The notes: generated by a model from the letters alone, not told the origin. Positions 15,106 through 28,890 are shown, numbered from the stretch's first letter. The stretch is DNA of 64,000 nucleotides from Massilia eurypsychrophila (GCF_002760655.1 NZ_PDOC01000003.1:348840-412839), one strand, 5' to 3'. Translations and numbers: made by a program.

Positions 15106-18100
15106 ATGCATCTCTTCAAGTTTGTGTTGCTGGCGGCTTTTGCCGCGCCGACCGCGATCGCCGCGCAGCCGGCCCAGCCGAAGTCCGTCGCCGTTGCTGA
15201 CCCGACCTTCAGGCGGGCGGCGCCGATGCCCAGGTGGGCGCAGGCGCTGGCTGAGATTCCTCCCACCGAGCGCACCGATCCTGTGGTGACCCGCCTGGCA
15301 GAGGTGCAGTCGAAAGTCGGCGCCAGTCCGTCGATGCTGGTCAACCAGGCAATCCAGGTTAACGATCCTGCCTCGCTTGGCGAAATCGGCCAGGTCTCCC
15401 TGAGCTATTTCCCCAGCTATCAGAAGCTGCTGCTGCACCGCGTCGCCATCGTCCGCGCCGGCCAGGTGACGGACCGCACCGCGACAGTCAATGTGCGCTT
15501 GCTCGAACGTGAAGCCGGCATCGACGTCGGCATTTACGGCGGCGAGAAATCGGTCCAGCTGCTGCTCGACGACGTGCGTGCCGGCGACACCTTGTGGATC
15601 ACCTATACGGTCGATGGCCGCAATCCCGTGTTCGGCAAGCGCTGGGCCGAGGACTACAGCTGGGACCGCCATACGCCGGTCGAATTGCGCCGCGTCACGG
15701 TGCTGCACCCGCCGGGCCAGCCGATCCACTGGCGCCAGCTCGGCGACGTCAAGGCCGACCCGATCGTGCCCGTCATTGACAGCGTCGGCGGCATGGCGCG
15801 CATGCGCTTCGAAGGCAGGGCGCTCGATGCGGTCCAGGCGGAGCCGTCGATACCGCCCGATTTCTTGCCCTACCGGCGGCTCCAGCTGAGCGAGTATCCG
15901 GACTGGCACTCGGTCGCCCTTTGGGCCGACGGCCTGTTCCCGCGCGCCGCTTCGTCGCCGGCCTTGAAGCAGCTGGCGGCGCGGTTCGCCACCGAGAGGA
16001 CGCGCCTCGCGCAAGCGAGCGCGGCGCTGCACTGGGTGCAGGACGAGATCCGCTATTTCAGCGTGTCGATCGGCGAAAACTCGCACCGCCCGCAAGTGCC
16101 CGACACGGTGCTGGCGCGCCGCTACGGCGATTGCAAGGACAAGACCTACTTGCTGGTGAGCCTGTTGCAGCAGCTCGGCATCAACGCCACTCCGGTGCTG
16201 GTCAACGCATCGGCGCCAAAGACGCCGGCCAAGGTGATGCCGTCGCCGACCGGGTTCGATCACGTGATCGTCCGCGTCGAGCTCGACGGCGACACCTATT
16301 ATGTCGACCCGACCCGCAGCGGCCAGCGCGGGCTGCTGACGGTGCTGCCGGCGGCCTTGCCCGGCGCTGCGGGGCTGCCGGCAACTGCCGCCGCGACCGC
16401 ACTGGTGGCCTTGCCGGACGACAGCGATCAGTCTCCATGGCTCGAATATATCGAGAACATTGCCATCGTCAGCTTCGACGGCGACGCTACGCTCGAGGCG
16501 CGGCTGGTGTACCGCGGCAACTACGCCGAGTGGGCGCGCCGCCGCTTTCCGTCGATGGGCGCCGCCGTACTGAAGCAACAGCTGCTGGCAAGCTATGAAA
16601 AGCGCTATTCCGGGGTCACCATGGTGGCGCCGCCAACGCTGCTCGACGATGCCGGCGGCGGTCGCTACGAGGTAATAGCGCGCTACAAACTGCCCAAGCC
16701 GGTCACGCTCGACAGCGGCCGCTACGCCATCGAGTATGACAGCCAGATCATGGACGATACGATGGTCGTGCCCGCCAAGATCGTCCGCAGTTATCCCTTC
16801 CGGCCGCCGCAGGGAAAGTTTCGCGGCCGCTATCGCCTCAACTTGCTGTGGCCGGCGCTGGTGCGCAGCAGCGACACACCGGTCATGAAGACGCTCGACA
16901 CGCCGTTTTTCTTCGCCAGCGAGGAATTCACGCTGCGTGGCAACCTGCTCAGTTACATGCTCGACTACCGCGTCAAGACGGACGAGGTGGCGCCCGAAGC
17001 GATGCTGGAACTGAGCAAGCAGGCCAGGAACCTCAACCCCTTCGCCGCGGGACGCTGGATGATCGCCGAGAGCACGCTGGCGTACCCGGGTACTGGAAGC
17101 CTGCCGTACCGCGAATTCGAGTTGACATCCGACATACACGCCGTGGCGGACGGCGCTGAGCGGATGCAAAAGGGCAAGGAGATAAGCATGACGCATGAAC
17201 AGGCATGCGAGGTCGGCTTGCGCATGGCCAGGGTCGCCGAGGCTGCCGAAGCCTTTGTTGAGGCGGCGGTAGCAGGCTTTCCGGCCAAGCTGGTACAGGG
17301 GCTGGCACACCCGGCGCCGCGCCGCTGCCTGGCACAGTTCCTGTTCAAAAAAGGGCGCTATGCGGAAAGTATCGCGCTGTACCCTGGCGCGAATGGCTTG
17401 AAGGACGACGACACGCTGTGGCCGGTGCTGGCATGGGAACGGTTCCATGGCGGCGACGCCAAGGCGGCACTGGCCGAGATGACACGCTACCGGGCCGCGC
17501 GCGACAAGGCCGGCGAGCTCGACGGCTTCGACATTGCCAACCATATCGCACTGCTGCAACGGATGGGCGCGCCCGTGCCGGCCCAGCTGCTCGCATACGG
17601 CACCGACGTGCCCGACGGACCATGGCCGCGCCCGCTGGTGGCGATGCAGGCCGGCGTGCTCAGTGAGGACGTCTTGCTGGTGCGCGCGGCAGCATTGCCG
17701 GCCGATGCGCGCGACCTCGCATTCGGCGAAGCGTGGTTTTTCATCGGCCAGCGCCGCCTGGCGGCGGGCGACACCGCTGGCGCCCAGACGGCGTTTCGCT
17801 GGCTGCTCGGCAACGGCGTGCGCAGCAGCCGCGAGTATTCGCTGGCCAAGCTCGAGCTGACTCGCCTGGCGCCAGCCGACGCGGGCAGGCTGATCGCAGC
17901 GGCCGCTGACGCGGGCGACGTCGCCGCCATGGCGGAACTGGGCCGGATCCTGCTGCGCGGCAGCGGTGTACCTGTCGACAAGCAGCTCGGCTTGGCCTGG
18001 CTGGAAAAGGCGGCCCAGCAGGGTCATGCGTACGCGCAGTACCTGCTGGGCCTGGCCTACCGTGATGGCGACGGTGTGGCAGGCGACCCCGCCAAGGCCA

Positions 18101-18708
18101 TCGCATGGCTGGAAAAGTCCGCTGCCAATGGCTTTGTGTACGCCTACGCCGTACTCGGCGAGAGCCTTGTCATCGGCAAGGGCATGCCGGTTGACCGGGT
18201 GCGTGCGGTCGGCTTGTATCGCCAGGGCGCGATCCAGGGAGATGCAGCGTCGCAGCAGTTGCTCGGCATGTCCCTGCAGTTCGGCCGCGGCGTCACGCAG
18301 GATTACGTCCAGGCCGCCGAGTGGTACCGCAAGGCCGGCGAGCAGCGCATGGCGATCGCGCGCAACAACCTCGGTGACCTGTATGAGAACGGTTTTGGCG
18401 TGCCGAAGGATTACGCCCGCGCCATCGCCCTGTACCGGCAGGCAGCTGCCGCCGGCGCATCGATCGGCTTCATCAGTCTCGCCACGATATATGAGCAGGG
18501 TTGGGGCGTGCCCGCTAATGCGCAGCTCGCTTATACGTATATGCAGCTGGGCGTGAACGGCGGCGGCGTCATCATCAAGGATCCGGACACCTTGGCAAGA
18601 GGCAAGAGACTGGCGTCATTGCTAAGCGCCCAGCAGCGCGCCGAGGCGGACGCCATCGCCGCCGCCTGGACCACCGGAGATCCGCTGCCGGGCGACACCG
18701 TCCGCTAG
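15106..18708 (+). CDS. DUF3857 / transglutaminase-like protein fused to Sel1 repeats
   Basis: A 1200-residue exported protein (signal MHLFKFVLLAAFAAPTAIAA). Residues about 60-260 are DUF3857. Residues about 300-410 form a transglutaminase-like domain with an intact triad: Cys343 in RYGDCKDK, His386 in FDHVIV, Asp401 in YYVDPT. A beta-rich segment follows. From about residue 930 at least five Sel1-like repeats occur (for example LGLAYRDGDGV, AIAWLEKSA). DUF3857-transglutaminase proteins are common, but a long Sel1 tail is less usual and suggests a protein-interaction role in the periplasm. A TGAGG lies before the ATG. Its stop overlaps that of the convergent gene in a shared CTAG. Confidence 0.88.
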   Translation: MHLFKFVLLAAFAAPTAIAAQPAQPKSVAVADPTFRRAAPMPRWAQALAEIPPTERTDPVVTRLAEVQSKVGASPSMLVNQAIQVNDPASLGEIGQVSLSYFPSYQKLLLHRVAIVRAGQVTDRTATVNVRLLEREAGIDVGIYGGEKSVQLLLDDVRAGDTLWITYTVDGRNPVFGKRWAEDYSWDRHTPVELRRVTVLHPPGQPIHWRQLGDVKADPIVPVIDSVGGMARMRFEGRALDAVQAEPSIPPDFLPYRRLQLSEYPDWHSVALWADGLFPRAASSPALKQLAARFATERTRLAQASAALHWVQDEIRYFSVSIGENSHRPQVPDTVLARRYGDCKDKTYLLVSLLQQLGINATPVLVNASAPKTPAKVMPSPTGFDHVIVRVELDGDTYYVDPTRSGQRGLLTVLPAALPGAAGLPATAAATALVALPDDSDQSPWLEYIENIAIVSFDGDATLEARLVYRGNYAEWARRRFPSMGAAVLKQQLLASYEKRYSGVTMVAPPTLLDDAGGGRYEVIARYKLPKPVTLDSGRYAIEYDSQIMDDTMVVPAKIVRSYPFRPPQGKFRGRYRLNLLWPALVRSSDTPVMKTLDTPFFFASEEFTLRGNLLSYMLDYRVKTDEVAPEAMLELSKQARNLNPFAAGRWMIAESTLAYPGTGSLPYREFELTSDIHAVADGAERMQKGKEISMTHEQACEVGLRMARVAEAAEAFVEAAVAGFPAKLVQGLAHPAPRRCLAQFLFKKGRYAESIALYPGANGLKDDDTLWPVLAWERFHGGDAKAALAEMTRYRAARDKAGELDGFDIANHIALLQRMGAPVPAQLLAYGTDVPDGPWPRPLVAMQAGVLSEDVLLVRAAALPADARDLAFGEAWFFIGQRRLAAGDTAGAQTAFRWLLGNGVRSSREYSLAKLELTRLAPADAGRLIAAAADAGDVAAMAELGRILLRGSGVPVDKQLGLAWLEKAAQQGHAYAQYLLGLAYRDGDGVAGDPAKAIAWLEKSAANGFVYAYAVLGESLVIGKGMPVDRVRAVGLYRQGAIQGDAASQQLLGMSLQFGRGVTQDYVQAAEWYRKAGEQRMAIARNNLGDLYENGFGVPKDYARAIALYRQAAAAGASIGFISLATIYEQGWGVPANAQLAYTYMQLGVNGGGVIIKDPDTLARGKRLASLLSAQQRAEADAIAAAWTTGDPLPGDTVR

Positions 18709-18944
18709 TCGCCTGGGCCGTCGCCTGGCATGGTGTCGGCCATCAGGCGCAGTTCTTCCTGGCTCAATTCCGGTTCTGCCGCGTCGTCGGGCTTCTGTTC
18801 GTCCGCGGCCCCCTGGGGGTCGGCAGGCTTGGCCTGGTCCCCCTGCTCGTTACCCGTGTCGGATGTCTGCGAGTGAGGAAACGGCACCGCGCCTTTGTCT
18901 TGCGACGTAGGGAAGTGGATGTGGGAATCTGGCTTCTTGTTCAT
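18705..18944 (-). CDS. small acidic disordered protein, 79 aa
   Basis: A hydrophilic protein starting MNKKPDSHIHFPTSQDKG and ending in an acidic stretch (EPELSQEELRLMADTMPG) that may form one helix. No membrane segment or cysteine. The ATG at 18942-18944 has GAGAA upstream; the frame is open 24 codons further without a ribosome site. Its stop lies inside the stop of the convergent DUF3857 gene. Function unknown. Confidence 0.6.
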   Translation of the reverse strand: MNKKPDSHIHFPTSQDKGAVPFPHSQTSDTGNEQGDQAKPADPQGAADEQKPDDAAEPELSQEELRLMADTMPGDGPGD

Positions 18945-19069
18945 GATAATTCTCGCTTGATATGGTGAAACCGTGTTTGACCACCCGGTATGGGCGCAGT
19001 TCACCCTGCCAAGCAATGCGACTAGTTACCAAGTTGCAACATTCTCTCTGCGAGGGCCAAAGCAACCAA

Positions 19070-19078
19070 TGGTATGAT
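19070..19078 (+). promoter_or_regulatory. extended -10 promoter element for smc
   Basis: TGG-TATGAT matches the extended -10 form (TGnTATAAT). It lies 47 bases before the GTG start of smc. No clear -35 is present at 17 bases, as expected for extended -10 promoters. Confidence 0.45.
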
Positions 19079-19124
19079 CACCGCTTTCCGGTTTTCGACC
19101 TCGCCATAGGGTAGTCCAAGCAAC

Positions 19125-22100
19125 GTGCGCCTCTCTTCCATCAAGTTGTCGGGATTTAAGTCATTCGTCGATCCCACCAATTTCCAGGTGCCGGGTCAGC
19201 TCGTTGGCGTGGTCGGTCCGAATGGCTGCGGCAAGTCGAACATCATCGACGCCGTGCGCTGGGTGCTGGGCGAATCGAAGGCATCCGAACTGCGCGGCGA
19301 GTCGATGCAGGACGTCATCTTCAACGGCTCGACCCACAGGAAGCCGGCCGGGCGCGCGTCGGTCGAACTGGTGTTCGACAATAACGACGGCAAGGCCGCC
19401 GGCCAGTGGGGCCAGTATGCCGAGATCGCCGTCAAGCGCACCCTCACGCGCGACGGCACCTCAACCTATTACATCAACGGCCAGCCGGTGCGCCGGCGCG
19501 ACATCCAGGACATCTTCCTCGGCACTGGCCTCGGGCCGCGCGCCTACGCCATCATCGGCCAGGGCATGATCTCGCGCATCATCGAGTCGCGCCCCGAGGA
19601 GCTGCGCGTGTTCCTCGAAGAAGCCGCCGGCGTCTCCAAGTACAAGGAGCGCCGCCGCGAGACCGAGAACCGCCTCAACGACACGCGCGAAAACCTTCTG
19701 CGCGTCGAAGACATCCTGCGCGAACTGAACGCCAACCTCGAAAAACTCGAAGCGCAGGCAGTGGTGGCGAACCGCTTCCACGCGCTGCAGGGCGACCAGG
19801 AAGAAAAGCAGAAGCTGCTTTGGCTGCTGCGCAAGAACGAAGCGCACGCCGAGCAGACCAGGTACTTCCGCGAGATGGAGCAGGCGCAGACCGACCTCGA
19901 AGAGCAGACGGCCAAGCTGCGCCACGTCGAACTCGAACTCGAACATATGCGCCAGGCGCACTTCGCCGTCGGCGACCGCCTGCACACGGCGCAAGGCCAC
20001 CTGTACCAGACCAACTCCGAGATCGGCAGCCTGGAGGCGCAGATCAAGTTCGTCATCGAGTCGCGCAGCCGGCTGCAAAACCAGCTCGCCACCCTCGGCG
20101 CCCAGCGCAACCAGTGGCAGGCGCAGGGCCAGGACTACACCGAGCAGTTGAACGAAGCCGAGTTCACGCTGGAAGAACTGGGCGCGCGCGTGGAGCAGTC
20201 GCAGATGGCGGCCGAACAGCACACCGAAAGCCTGCCGGCGCTGGACGCTGCCTGGCGCGAGGCGCAGCACAAGACGACCGAATCGCGCTCGCGCATCATG
20301 CAGGCGCAGCAGCAGATCGAACTGTCGTCGGCGCACCAGCGCAACGCCTCGAACATCCTGGCGGGTCTGGCGACGCGGCGCGAGCGCCTGCAGCAAGAAA
20401 AAAATGGACTGAACCTGCCCGACAGCGCGCACCTGTCGAACCTGCGCATGCAGCTCGAGGAAAAGCAGCAGGCGCTCGAAGAGCAGACCATGGTGCTGGA
20501 AGAAGCCGTCGAACAGCAGGAACGCCTGGAGCAGGAACGCGCCACCGCGCAGGCCCAGGTCAACGCCGAGACCAGCGCCAACGCGCAGCTCGAAGCGCGC
20601 CTGGCCGCGCTCAAGCAGATGCAGGAGCGCGTGCAGACAGAGGGCAAGGTGCAGCCGTGGCTGAAAAAGCACGAACTCGAATCGCTACCGCGCCTGTGGC
20701 AGAAGCTGCACATCGAGCAGGGCTGGGAAACCGCGCTTGAAGCGGTGCTGCGCGAGCGCACCGCGGCGCTCGAGATGTCCAACATCGAGTGGGCCAAGGC
20801 CTTCTTCGCCGATGCGCCGCCGGCCAAGCTGGCGCTGTACGCGCCGTCGCTGGCCAACGCGCAGTCGGCCGACATTCCGGGGTTCAGGCCGTTCGCCAGC
20901 CTCCTCAACATCAACGAAGCGGGGTTGCGCGGCGTGCTGCACGACTGGCTGCACAACGTCTTCGTCGCCGACGACACCGCCAGCGCATTCGCGGCGCGCG
21001 CGTCGCTGCCGGCGGGCGGCTCGTTCATCACGCGCCAGGGCCACGTGGTGACCGCGTCGAGCGTGCGCTTTTATGCCGCCGACTCGGAGCAGGACGGCAT
21101 GCTCGGGCGCCAGCAGGAAATCGACAACATCGGCAAGCAGCTGCGCGCGCAGGCGCTGCTGGCCGACGAGGCGCGCGCGCGCTCGGTGCGCGCCGACGCC
21201 GCCGTGTCCGACCTGGCGCGCCGGCTGCAGGACGCGCGCCTTCGCATCGGCACCTTGACGCAATCGGTGCACACGCTGCAGATCGAGGTCGTCAAGCAGT
21301 CCGAGGTCGAGGCGCGCTTCAACCAGCGCAGCACGCAGATCGACGCCGACCTGGCCGAAATCGCGATGCAGGAAGAAGAGCAGCAGCAGGTGCGCATGGA
21401 CTCGGAAGAAAAATTCGAGCAGCTCGACATGGAGCTGGCCGAACTGCAGGGCGCCCACGAGGACGGCCAGACCGCCTTCCTCGAGCGCGAGCAGGCGCTG
21501 GCCGACGCGCGCGACAAGCTGCGCGAACTCGAACGGGCGGCGCAGGAAGCGCAGTTCGCCGAGAAGTCACAGCGCAGCAAGATCGAGGAACTGCGCCGCA
21601 ATATCGCCACCGCCACGCAGCAGGCGTCGCAGGTCGGCGAAAGCCTGGAGCTCGGCCAGCAGGAACTCGAGTCGCTCGAAACGGGCGCCGCCAACGATGG
21701 CCTGCAGGACCTGCTCGATCGCCGCACCACGCAGGAACGGGCGCTGTCGGACGCGCGCCATGAGCTCGACCAGATCACCCAGCAGCTGCGCCACGCCGAG
21801 GAGTCGCGCATGGCGGCCGAACGCAGCCTGCAGCCGCAGCGCGACAAGATCTCCGAGATGCAGCTGAAGGAACAGGCCGCGCGCCTGAACCAGGAGCAAT
21901 TCGCCGAAGCTTTGAGGGCAGTCGCCGCGGACGAAGCGGCGCTGTCGCAAAAGCTGCTGCCGGAGATGAAGGCGCAGTACCTGCAAAGCGAAGTGACGCG
22001 CCTGACCAACTCGATCGCGGCCCTTGGCGCCGTCAACCTGGCCGCGCTCGACGAACTGGCGCAGGCGTCCGAGCGCAAGAACTTCCTCGACGCCCAGAAC

Positions 22101-22649
22101 CAGGACCTGACCGAGGCGATCAACACGCTGCAGGACGCGATCCACAAGATCGACAAGGAAACGCGCGACCTGCTGCAGGACACCTTCGACAAGGTCAACC
22201 TGCATTTCTCCGAGCTGTTCCCGATCCTGTTCGGCGGCGGCAACGCGCGCCTGGTGATGACCGGCGACGAGATCCTCGACTCCGGCGTGCAGGTGATGGC
22301 GCAGCCGCCCGGCAAAAAGAACGCCACCATCCACCTGCTGTCGGGCGGCGAAAAGGCGCTGACGGCCACCGCGCTGGTGTTCTCGATGTTCCGCCTGAAC
22401 CCGGCGCCATTCTGCCTGCTCGACGAGGTCGACGCGCCGCTCGACGACGCCAACACCGAGCGCTTCTGCCGCATGGTCAAGCGCATGTCGGAGCACACCC
22501 AGTTCCTCTTCATCTCGCACAACAAGATCGCGATGGAGATGGCGCACCAGTTGATCGGCGTGACGATGCAGGAGCAGGGCGTCTCGCGTATCGTCGCGGT
22601 CGACATGGAGGCGGCGGCCGGCTTCGCCGCCGAAGCGCAGGCGGCATAA
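19125..22649 (+). CDS. smc: chromosome segregation protein SMC
   Basis: Condensin ATPase of 1174 residues that organises and segregates the chromosome. N-terminal Walker A VVGPNGCGKSNIIDAV; long coiled coils at about 165-500 and 680-1010; hinge at about 515-660; C-terminal signature LLSGGEKALTATAL and Walker B CLLDEVDAPLDDAN. GTG start at 19125; the N-terminus MRLSSIKLSGFKSFVDP is canonical. In related genomes smc precedes zipA and ligA; here a PEP-CTERM gene intervenes. Confidence 0.97.
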   Translation: MRLSSIKLSGFKSFVDPTNFQVPGQLVGVVGPNGCGKSNIIDAVRWVLGESKASELRGESMQDVIFNGSTHRKPAGRASVELVFDNNDGKAAGQWGQYAEIAVKRTLTRDGTSTYYINGQPVRRRDIQDIFLGTGLGPRAYAIIGQGMISRIIESRPEELRVFLEEAAGVSKYKERRRETENRLNDTRENLLRVEDILRELNANLEKLEAQAVVANRFHALQGDQEEKQKLLWLLRKNEAHAEQTRYFREMEQAQTDLEEQTAKLRHVELELEHMRQAHFAVGDRLHTAQGHLYQTNSEIGSLEAQIKFVIESRSRLQNQLATLGAQRNQWQAQGQDYTEQLNEAEFTLEELGARVEQSQMAAEQHTESLPALDAAWREAQHKTTESRSRIMQAQQQIELSSAHQRNASNILAGLATRRERLQQEKNGLNLPDSAHLSNLRMQLEEKQQALEEQTMVLEEAVEQQERLEQERATAQAQVNAETSANAQLEARLAALKQMQERVQTEGKVQPWLKKHELESLPRLWQKLHIEQGWETALEAVLRERTAALEMSNIEWAKAFFADAPPAKLALYAPSLANAQSADIPGFRPFASLLNINEAGLRGVLHDWLHNVFVADDTASAFAARASLPAGGSFITRQGHVVTASSVRFYAADSEQDGMLGRQQEIDNIGKQLRAQALLADEARARSVRADAAVSDLARRLQDARLRIGTLTQSVHTLQIEVVKQSEVEARFNQRSTQIDADLAEIAMQEEEQQQVRMDSEEKFEQLDMELAELQGAHEDGQTAFLEREQALADARDKLRELERAAQEAQFAEKSQRSKIEELRRNIATATQQASQVGESLELGQQELESLETGAANDGLQDLLDRRTTQERALSDARHELDQITQQLRHAEESRMAAERSLQPQRDKISEMQLKEQAARLNQEQFAEALRAVAADEAALSQKLLPEMKAQYLQSEVTRLTNSIAALGAVNLAALDELAQASERKNFLDAQNQDLTEAINTLQDAIHKIDKETRDLLQDTFDKVNLHFSELFPILFGGGNARLVMTGDEILDSGVQVMAQPPGKKNATIHLLSGGEKALTATALVFSMFRLNPAPFCLLDEVDAPLDDANTERFCRMVKRMSEHTQFLFISHNKIAMEMAHQLIGVTMQEQGVSRIVAVDMEAAAGFAAEAQAA

Positions 22650-22657
22650 TTTCTGTC

Positions 22658-22669
22658 GTAAAACTTTAC
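22658..22669. promoter_or_regulatory. 12-bp palindrome upstream of the sigma-54 promoter
   Basis: A perfect palindrome GTAAA-AC-TTTAC lies about 65 bases upstream of the -24/-12 element, where an enhancer-binding activator would sit. PEP-CTERM genes in other betaproteobacteria are known to be driven by RpoN and the PrsK/PrsR pair through palindromic upstream sites, so this is a candidate PrsR site. The assignment is inferred. Confidence 0.45.
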
Positions 22670-22733
22670 ATTACTCTCGGAAACAAGTCCAACAGGAAAC
22701 GTAAGTTGTTGATGTTTAACGAATAGTGCTTGT

Positions 22734-22750
22734 TGGCACGGACATTGCTT
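22734..22750 (+). promoter_or_regulatory. sigma-54 (-24/-12) promoter of the PEP-CTERM gene
   Basis: TGGCACG (22734-22740), four bases, then TTGCTT (22745-22750) match the sigma-54 consensus TGGCACG-N4-TTGC[A/T]. It lies 33 bases before the ATG of the PEP-CTERM gene, leaving a short leader. Confidence 0.85.
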
Positions 22751-22783
22751 AGAGGTGGGTACCTACCTAACTTCGGAAATGCC

Positions 22784-23434
22784 ATGACTAAATCGTACCT
22801 CGCCGTCGCTGTTGCCCTCGCCGCCTGCTTCGCTCCGCTCGCCAACGCGACGGTTATTGTCGGTGCAACCGGACTGGCAACCTACGATCAGTTCGTCAGC
22901 TTCTCCACGCCCGCGGTTGCCACTGGCGGGATCGTGACGAACCAGTTTGCGGCGCAGGGCCTGACCTTTGCCGCGCTCAGCGGCGGGGCAGTCCGGATGA
23001 ACTCTTGTGGCCCCGGCGGCCGTACCGGTCAACCTGGATTTGCTGGCAACTATCTGAACACGTACGGCGCAGGCTGCTCCACCAACACGGTCGACGACAG
23101 CTTTTCGATGATGTTTGCGTCCGACGTCTCCGCAGCATCGTTCTCATTCCGGAGCCACAGCGGGATCGTGGGCAACAGTATCGCCGCCTACAATAACGGC
23201 GTCATGGTGGAGCAGTACAATTTTTTGGCGGCTAACCAAGTCTCCCAGATCATGACGTTTTCCAATTTGGTGTTTGACGAAATTCGCTTCACCGAGAAGG
23301 CCAGCGGTGGAAATTTCTACGAACTCGACAGCGTCGCCTTTGTCAACGCGAACGCCGTGCCCGAGCCAGCCTCGCTGGCCCTGTTCGGCCTCGGTCTTGC
23401 CGGCCTTGCCGGCCTGCGCCGCAAGCAAGCCTGA
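22784..23434 (+). CDS. PEP-CTERM sorting domain protein
   Basis: A 216-residue exported protein. Signal peptide MTKSYLAVAVALAACFAPLANA; a beta-rich body with several FxxxSF-type strands and two cysteines; then the C-terminal sorting signal VPEPASLALFGLGLAGLAG followed by LRRKQA. PEP-CTERM proteins are processed by an exosortase (not in this window) and linked to exopolysaccharide and floc or biofilm formation. The ATG at 22784 has GGAA upstream; the longer frame from 22730 begins inside the promoter. It has its own sigma-54 promoter and terminator, so it is an independent unit between smc and zipA. Confidence 0.92.
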   Translation: MTKSYLAVAVALAACFAPLANATVIVGATGLATYDQFVSFSTPAVATGGIVTNQFAAQGLTFAALSGGAVRMNSCGPGGRTGQPGFAGNYLNTYGAGCSTNTVDDSFSMMFASDVSAASFSFRSHSGIVGNSIAAYNNGVMVEQYNFLAANQVSQIMTFSNLVFDEIRFTEKASGGNFYELDSVAFVNANAVPEPASLALFGLGLAGLAGLRRKQA

Positions 23435-23456
23435 TTCAAGCATATTTGCCGATCGA

Positions 23457-23481
23457 AGGCCCGCCACGCGCGGGCTTTTTT
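23457..23481 (+). terminator. Rho-independent terminator of the PEP-CTERM gene
   Basis: GCCCGC (23459-23464) pairs with GCGGGC (23470-23475) around a five-base loop and is followed by six T residues. It ends the PEP-CTERM unit 23 bases after the stop. Confidence 0.85.
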
Positions 23482-23718
23482 ACGCCTGCCGGTCGCTGGG
23501 CACGCGCGGGCCTGCGGTACATGGCATATCACCCTTGTTATTGGTATCATGGTGGCGATTTTGCCACCTGCGGCGTGTTACCCTCGCAGGGTGTGGCGGA
23601 AATTCGCTATTTATGAGCTACCACCGAATAATTAAAGGGCCTTGCACATGCTGGGAAATCTTAACGTTGCAGCAGACATCGCGTTCGCCGCGAATTTCGC
23701 TAGCGGGGCACACACAGC

Positions 23719-27785
<4,067 letters not shown>

Positions 27786-27789
<4 letters not shown>

Positions 27790-28322
27790 CAGTACGTGAA
27801 ATCCTCAAGATGGGCGATCCGCGCCTGCTGCGCGTGGCCGAGCCGGTACGCGAATTCAACACGCCAGAAATGGACGCGCTGATCGCCGACATGTTCGACA
27901 CCATGCACGCCGCCAATGGCGCCGGCCTGGCGGCGCCGCAGATCGGCGTCAACCTGCAGCTGGTGATCTACGGCTTCAAGGACAACCAGCGCTACCCGGA
28001 CGCGCCGCCGGTGCCCGAAACGGTGCTGATCAACCCGGTGCTGACACCTTTGTCGGACGAGATGGACGAGCAGTTCGAAGGCTGCCTGTCGGTGCCGGGC
28101 CTGCGCGGCGTGGTGTCGCGCTACACGAACCTGCATTACGAAGGCGTCGACCAGAACGGCCAGGCCATCGTGCGCGACGCCGAAGGCTTCCATGCGCGCG
28201 TCGTGCAGCACGAGGTCGACCACCTGCTCGGCATCCTGTACCCGATGCGGATCACCGACTTTTCGCAGTTCGGCTACACCAGCGTGATGTTCCCCGACCT
28301 CGATCCGGACGACGACGAATGA
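27786..28322 (+). CDS. def: peptide deformylase
   Basis: Removes the formyl group from nascent N-termini. A 178-residue product with the three family motifs: [18 protein letters not shown] and QHEVDHLLG, which supply the Cys and two His metal ligands and catalytic Glu. The start at 27786 overlaps the galU stop. It is probably a second deformylase, because the housekeeping def is usually next to fmt; that is inference. Confidence 0.93.
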
Positions 28323-28798
28323 AGCCGTTGCTGCTGGCGCTGGCGTTGCTTTGCCCGCCAGTGCAGGGCAGCGACTACTTCACGCGCATCGAGCCGAAAC
28401 CGCTCGCCGAGTTATGGCTCGCCAGCGGCTTCGGCACGCTGCACTTCAAGCGCGACAACGACCTCAATGGCGCCAACGTCGGCATCGGCGCCGAATACCG
28501 GCTACGTGGCGATATGACGCTGACGGCAGGTCGCTTCAGCAACAGCGACCGCGAAAATTCCACCTACCTCGGCGCGATCTGGCAGCCGTACGCGATCGGC
28601 CCGCTGCGGCTGGGCGTGGTAGTGGCGGCGTTCAACGGCTACCCGCGCATGCGCGGCGGCGGCTGGTTCCCGGCGGCCCTTCCGGTGGCGACGCTGGAGT
28701 ACCAGCGCTTCGGCGTCAACTTTGGCTTCGTACCGTCGTACAAGGAGCGCCTGTACGGCGGCTTATCGGTCCAGCTCAAATTGAGGCTGATTGACTGA
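28319..28798 (+). CDS. small outer-membrane beta-barrel-like protein
   Basis: A 159-residue protein with a signal peptide ([17 protein letters not shown]). The body is alternating hydrophobic/polar strands, many with Gly and aromatic residues, ending in a C-terminal strand with KLRLID. The pattern ([36 protein letters not shown]) suggests an eight-stranded barrel, loosely PagP-like in size. No catalytic residues can be assigned. It overlaps def by ATGA and closes the ligA-galU-def unit. Confidence 0.7.
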   Translation: MKPLLLALALLCPPVQGSDYFTRIEPKPLAELWLASGFGTLHFKRDNDLNGANVGIGAEYRLRGDMTLTAGRFSNSDRENSTYLGAIWQPYAIGPLRLGVVVAAFNGYPRMRGGGWFPAALPVATLEYQRFGVNFGFVPSYKERLYGGLSVQLKLRLID

Positions 28799-28890
28799 TT
28801 TTTAGCGCGCATTTTACCCGCGCGGAACTCACATCCTGTAGCGGCAGTGCGCTCGGCGGCTTGCCGGTCCAGCGCAAGCACGCGTAGCCT

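Noticed and set aside
15022-18027. A 1001-codon minus-strand open frame opposite the DUF3857 gene
   Set aside because: Its composition (His/Arg/Gln/Val-rich) is that of an antisense shadow, while the plus-strand frame has a signal peptide, a catalytic triad and repeats.
17880-18560. Periodic repeats in the DUF3857 gene considered as a tandem DNA repeat or CRISPR-like array
   Set aside because: The periodicity is at protein level (Sel1 motifs about 36 residues long) and the DNA copies are highly diverged with no spacer-repeat structure.
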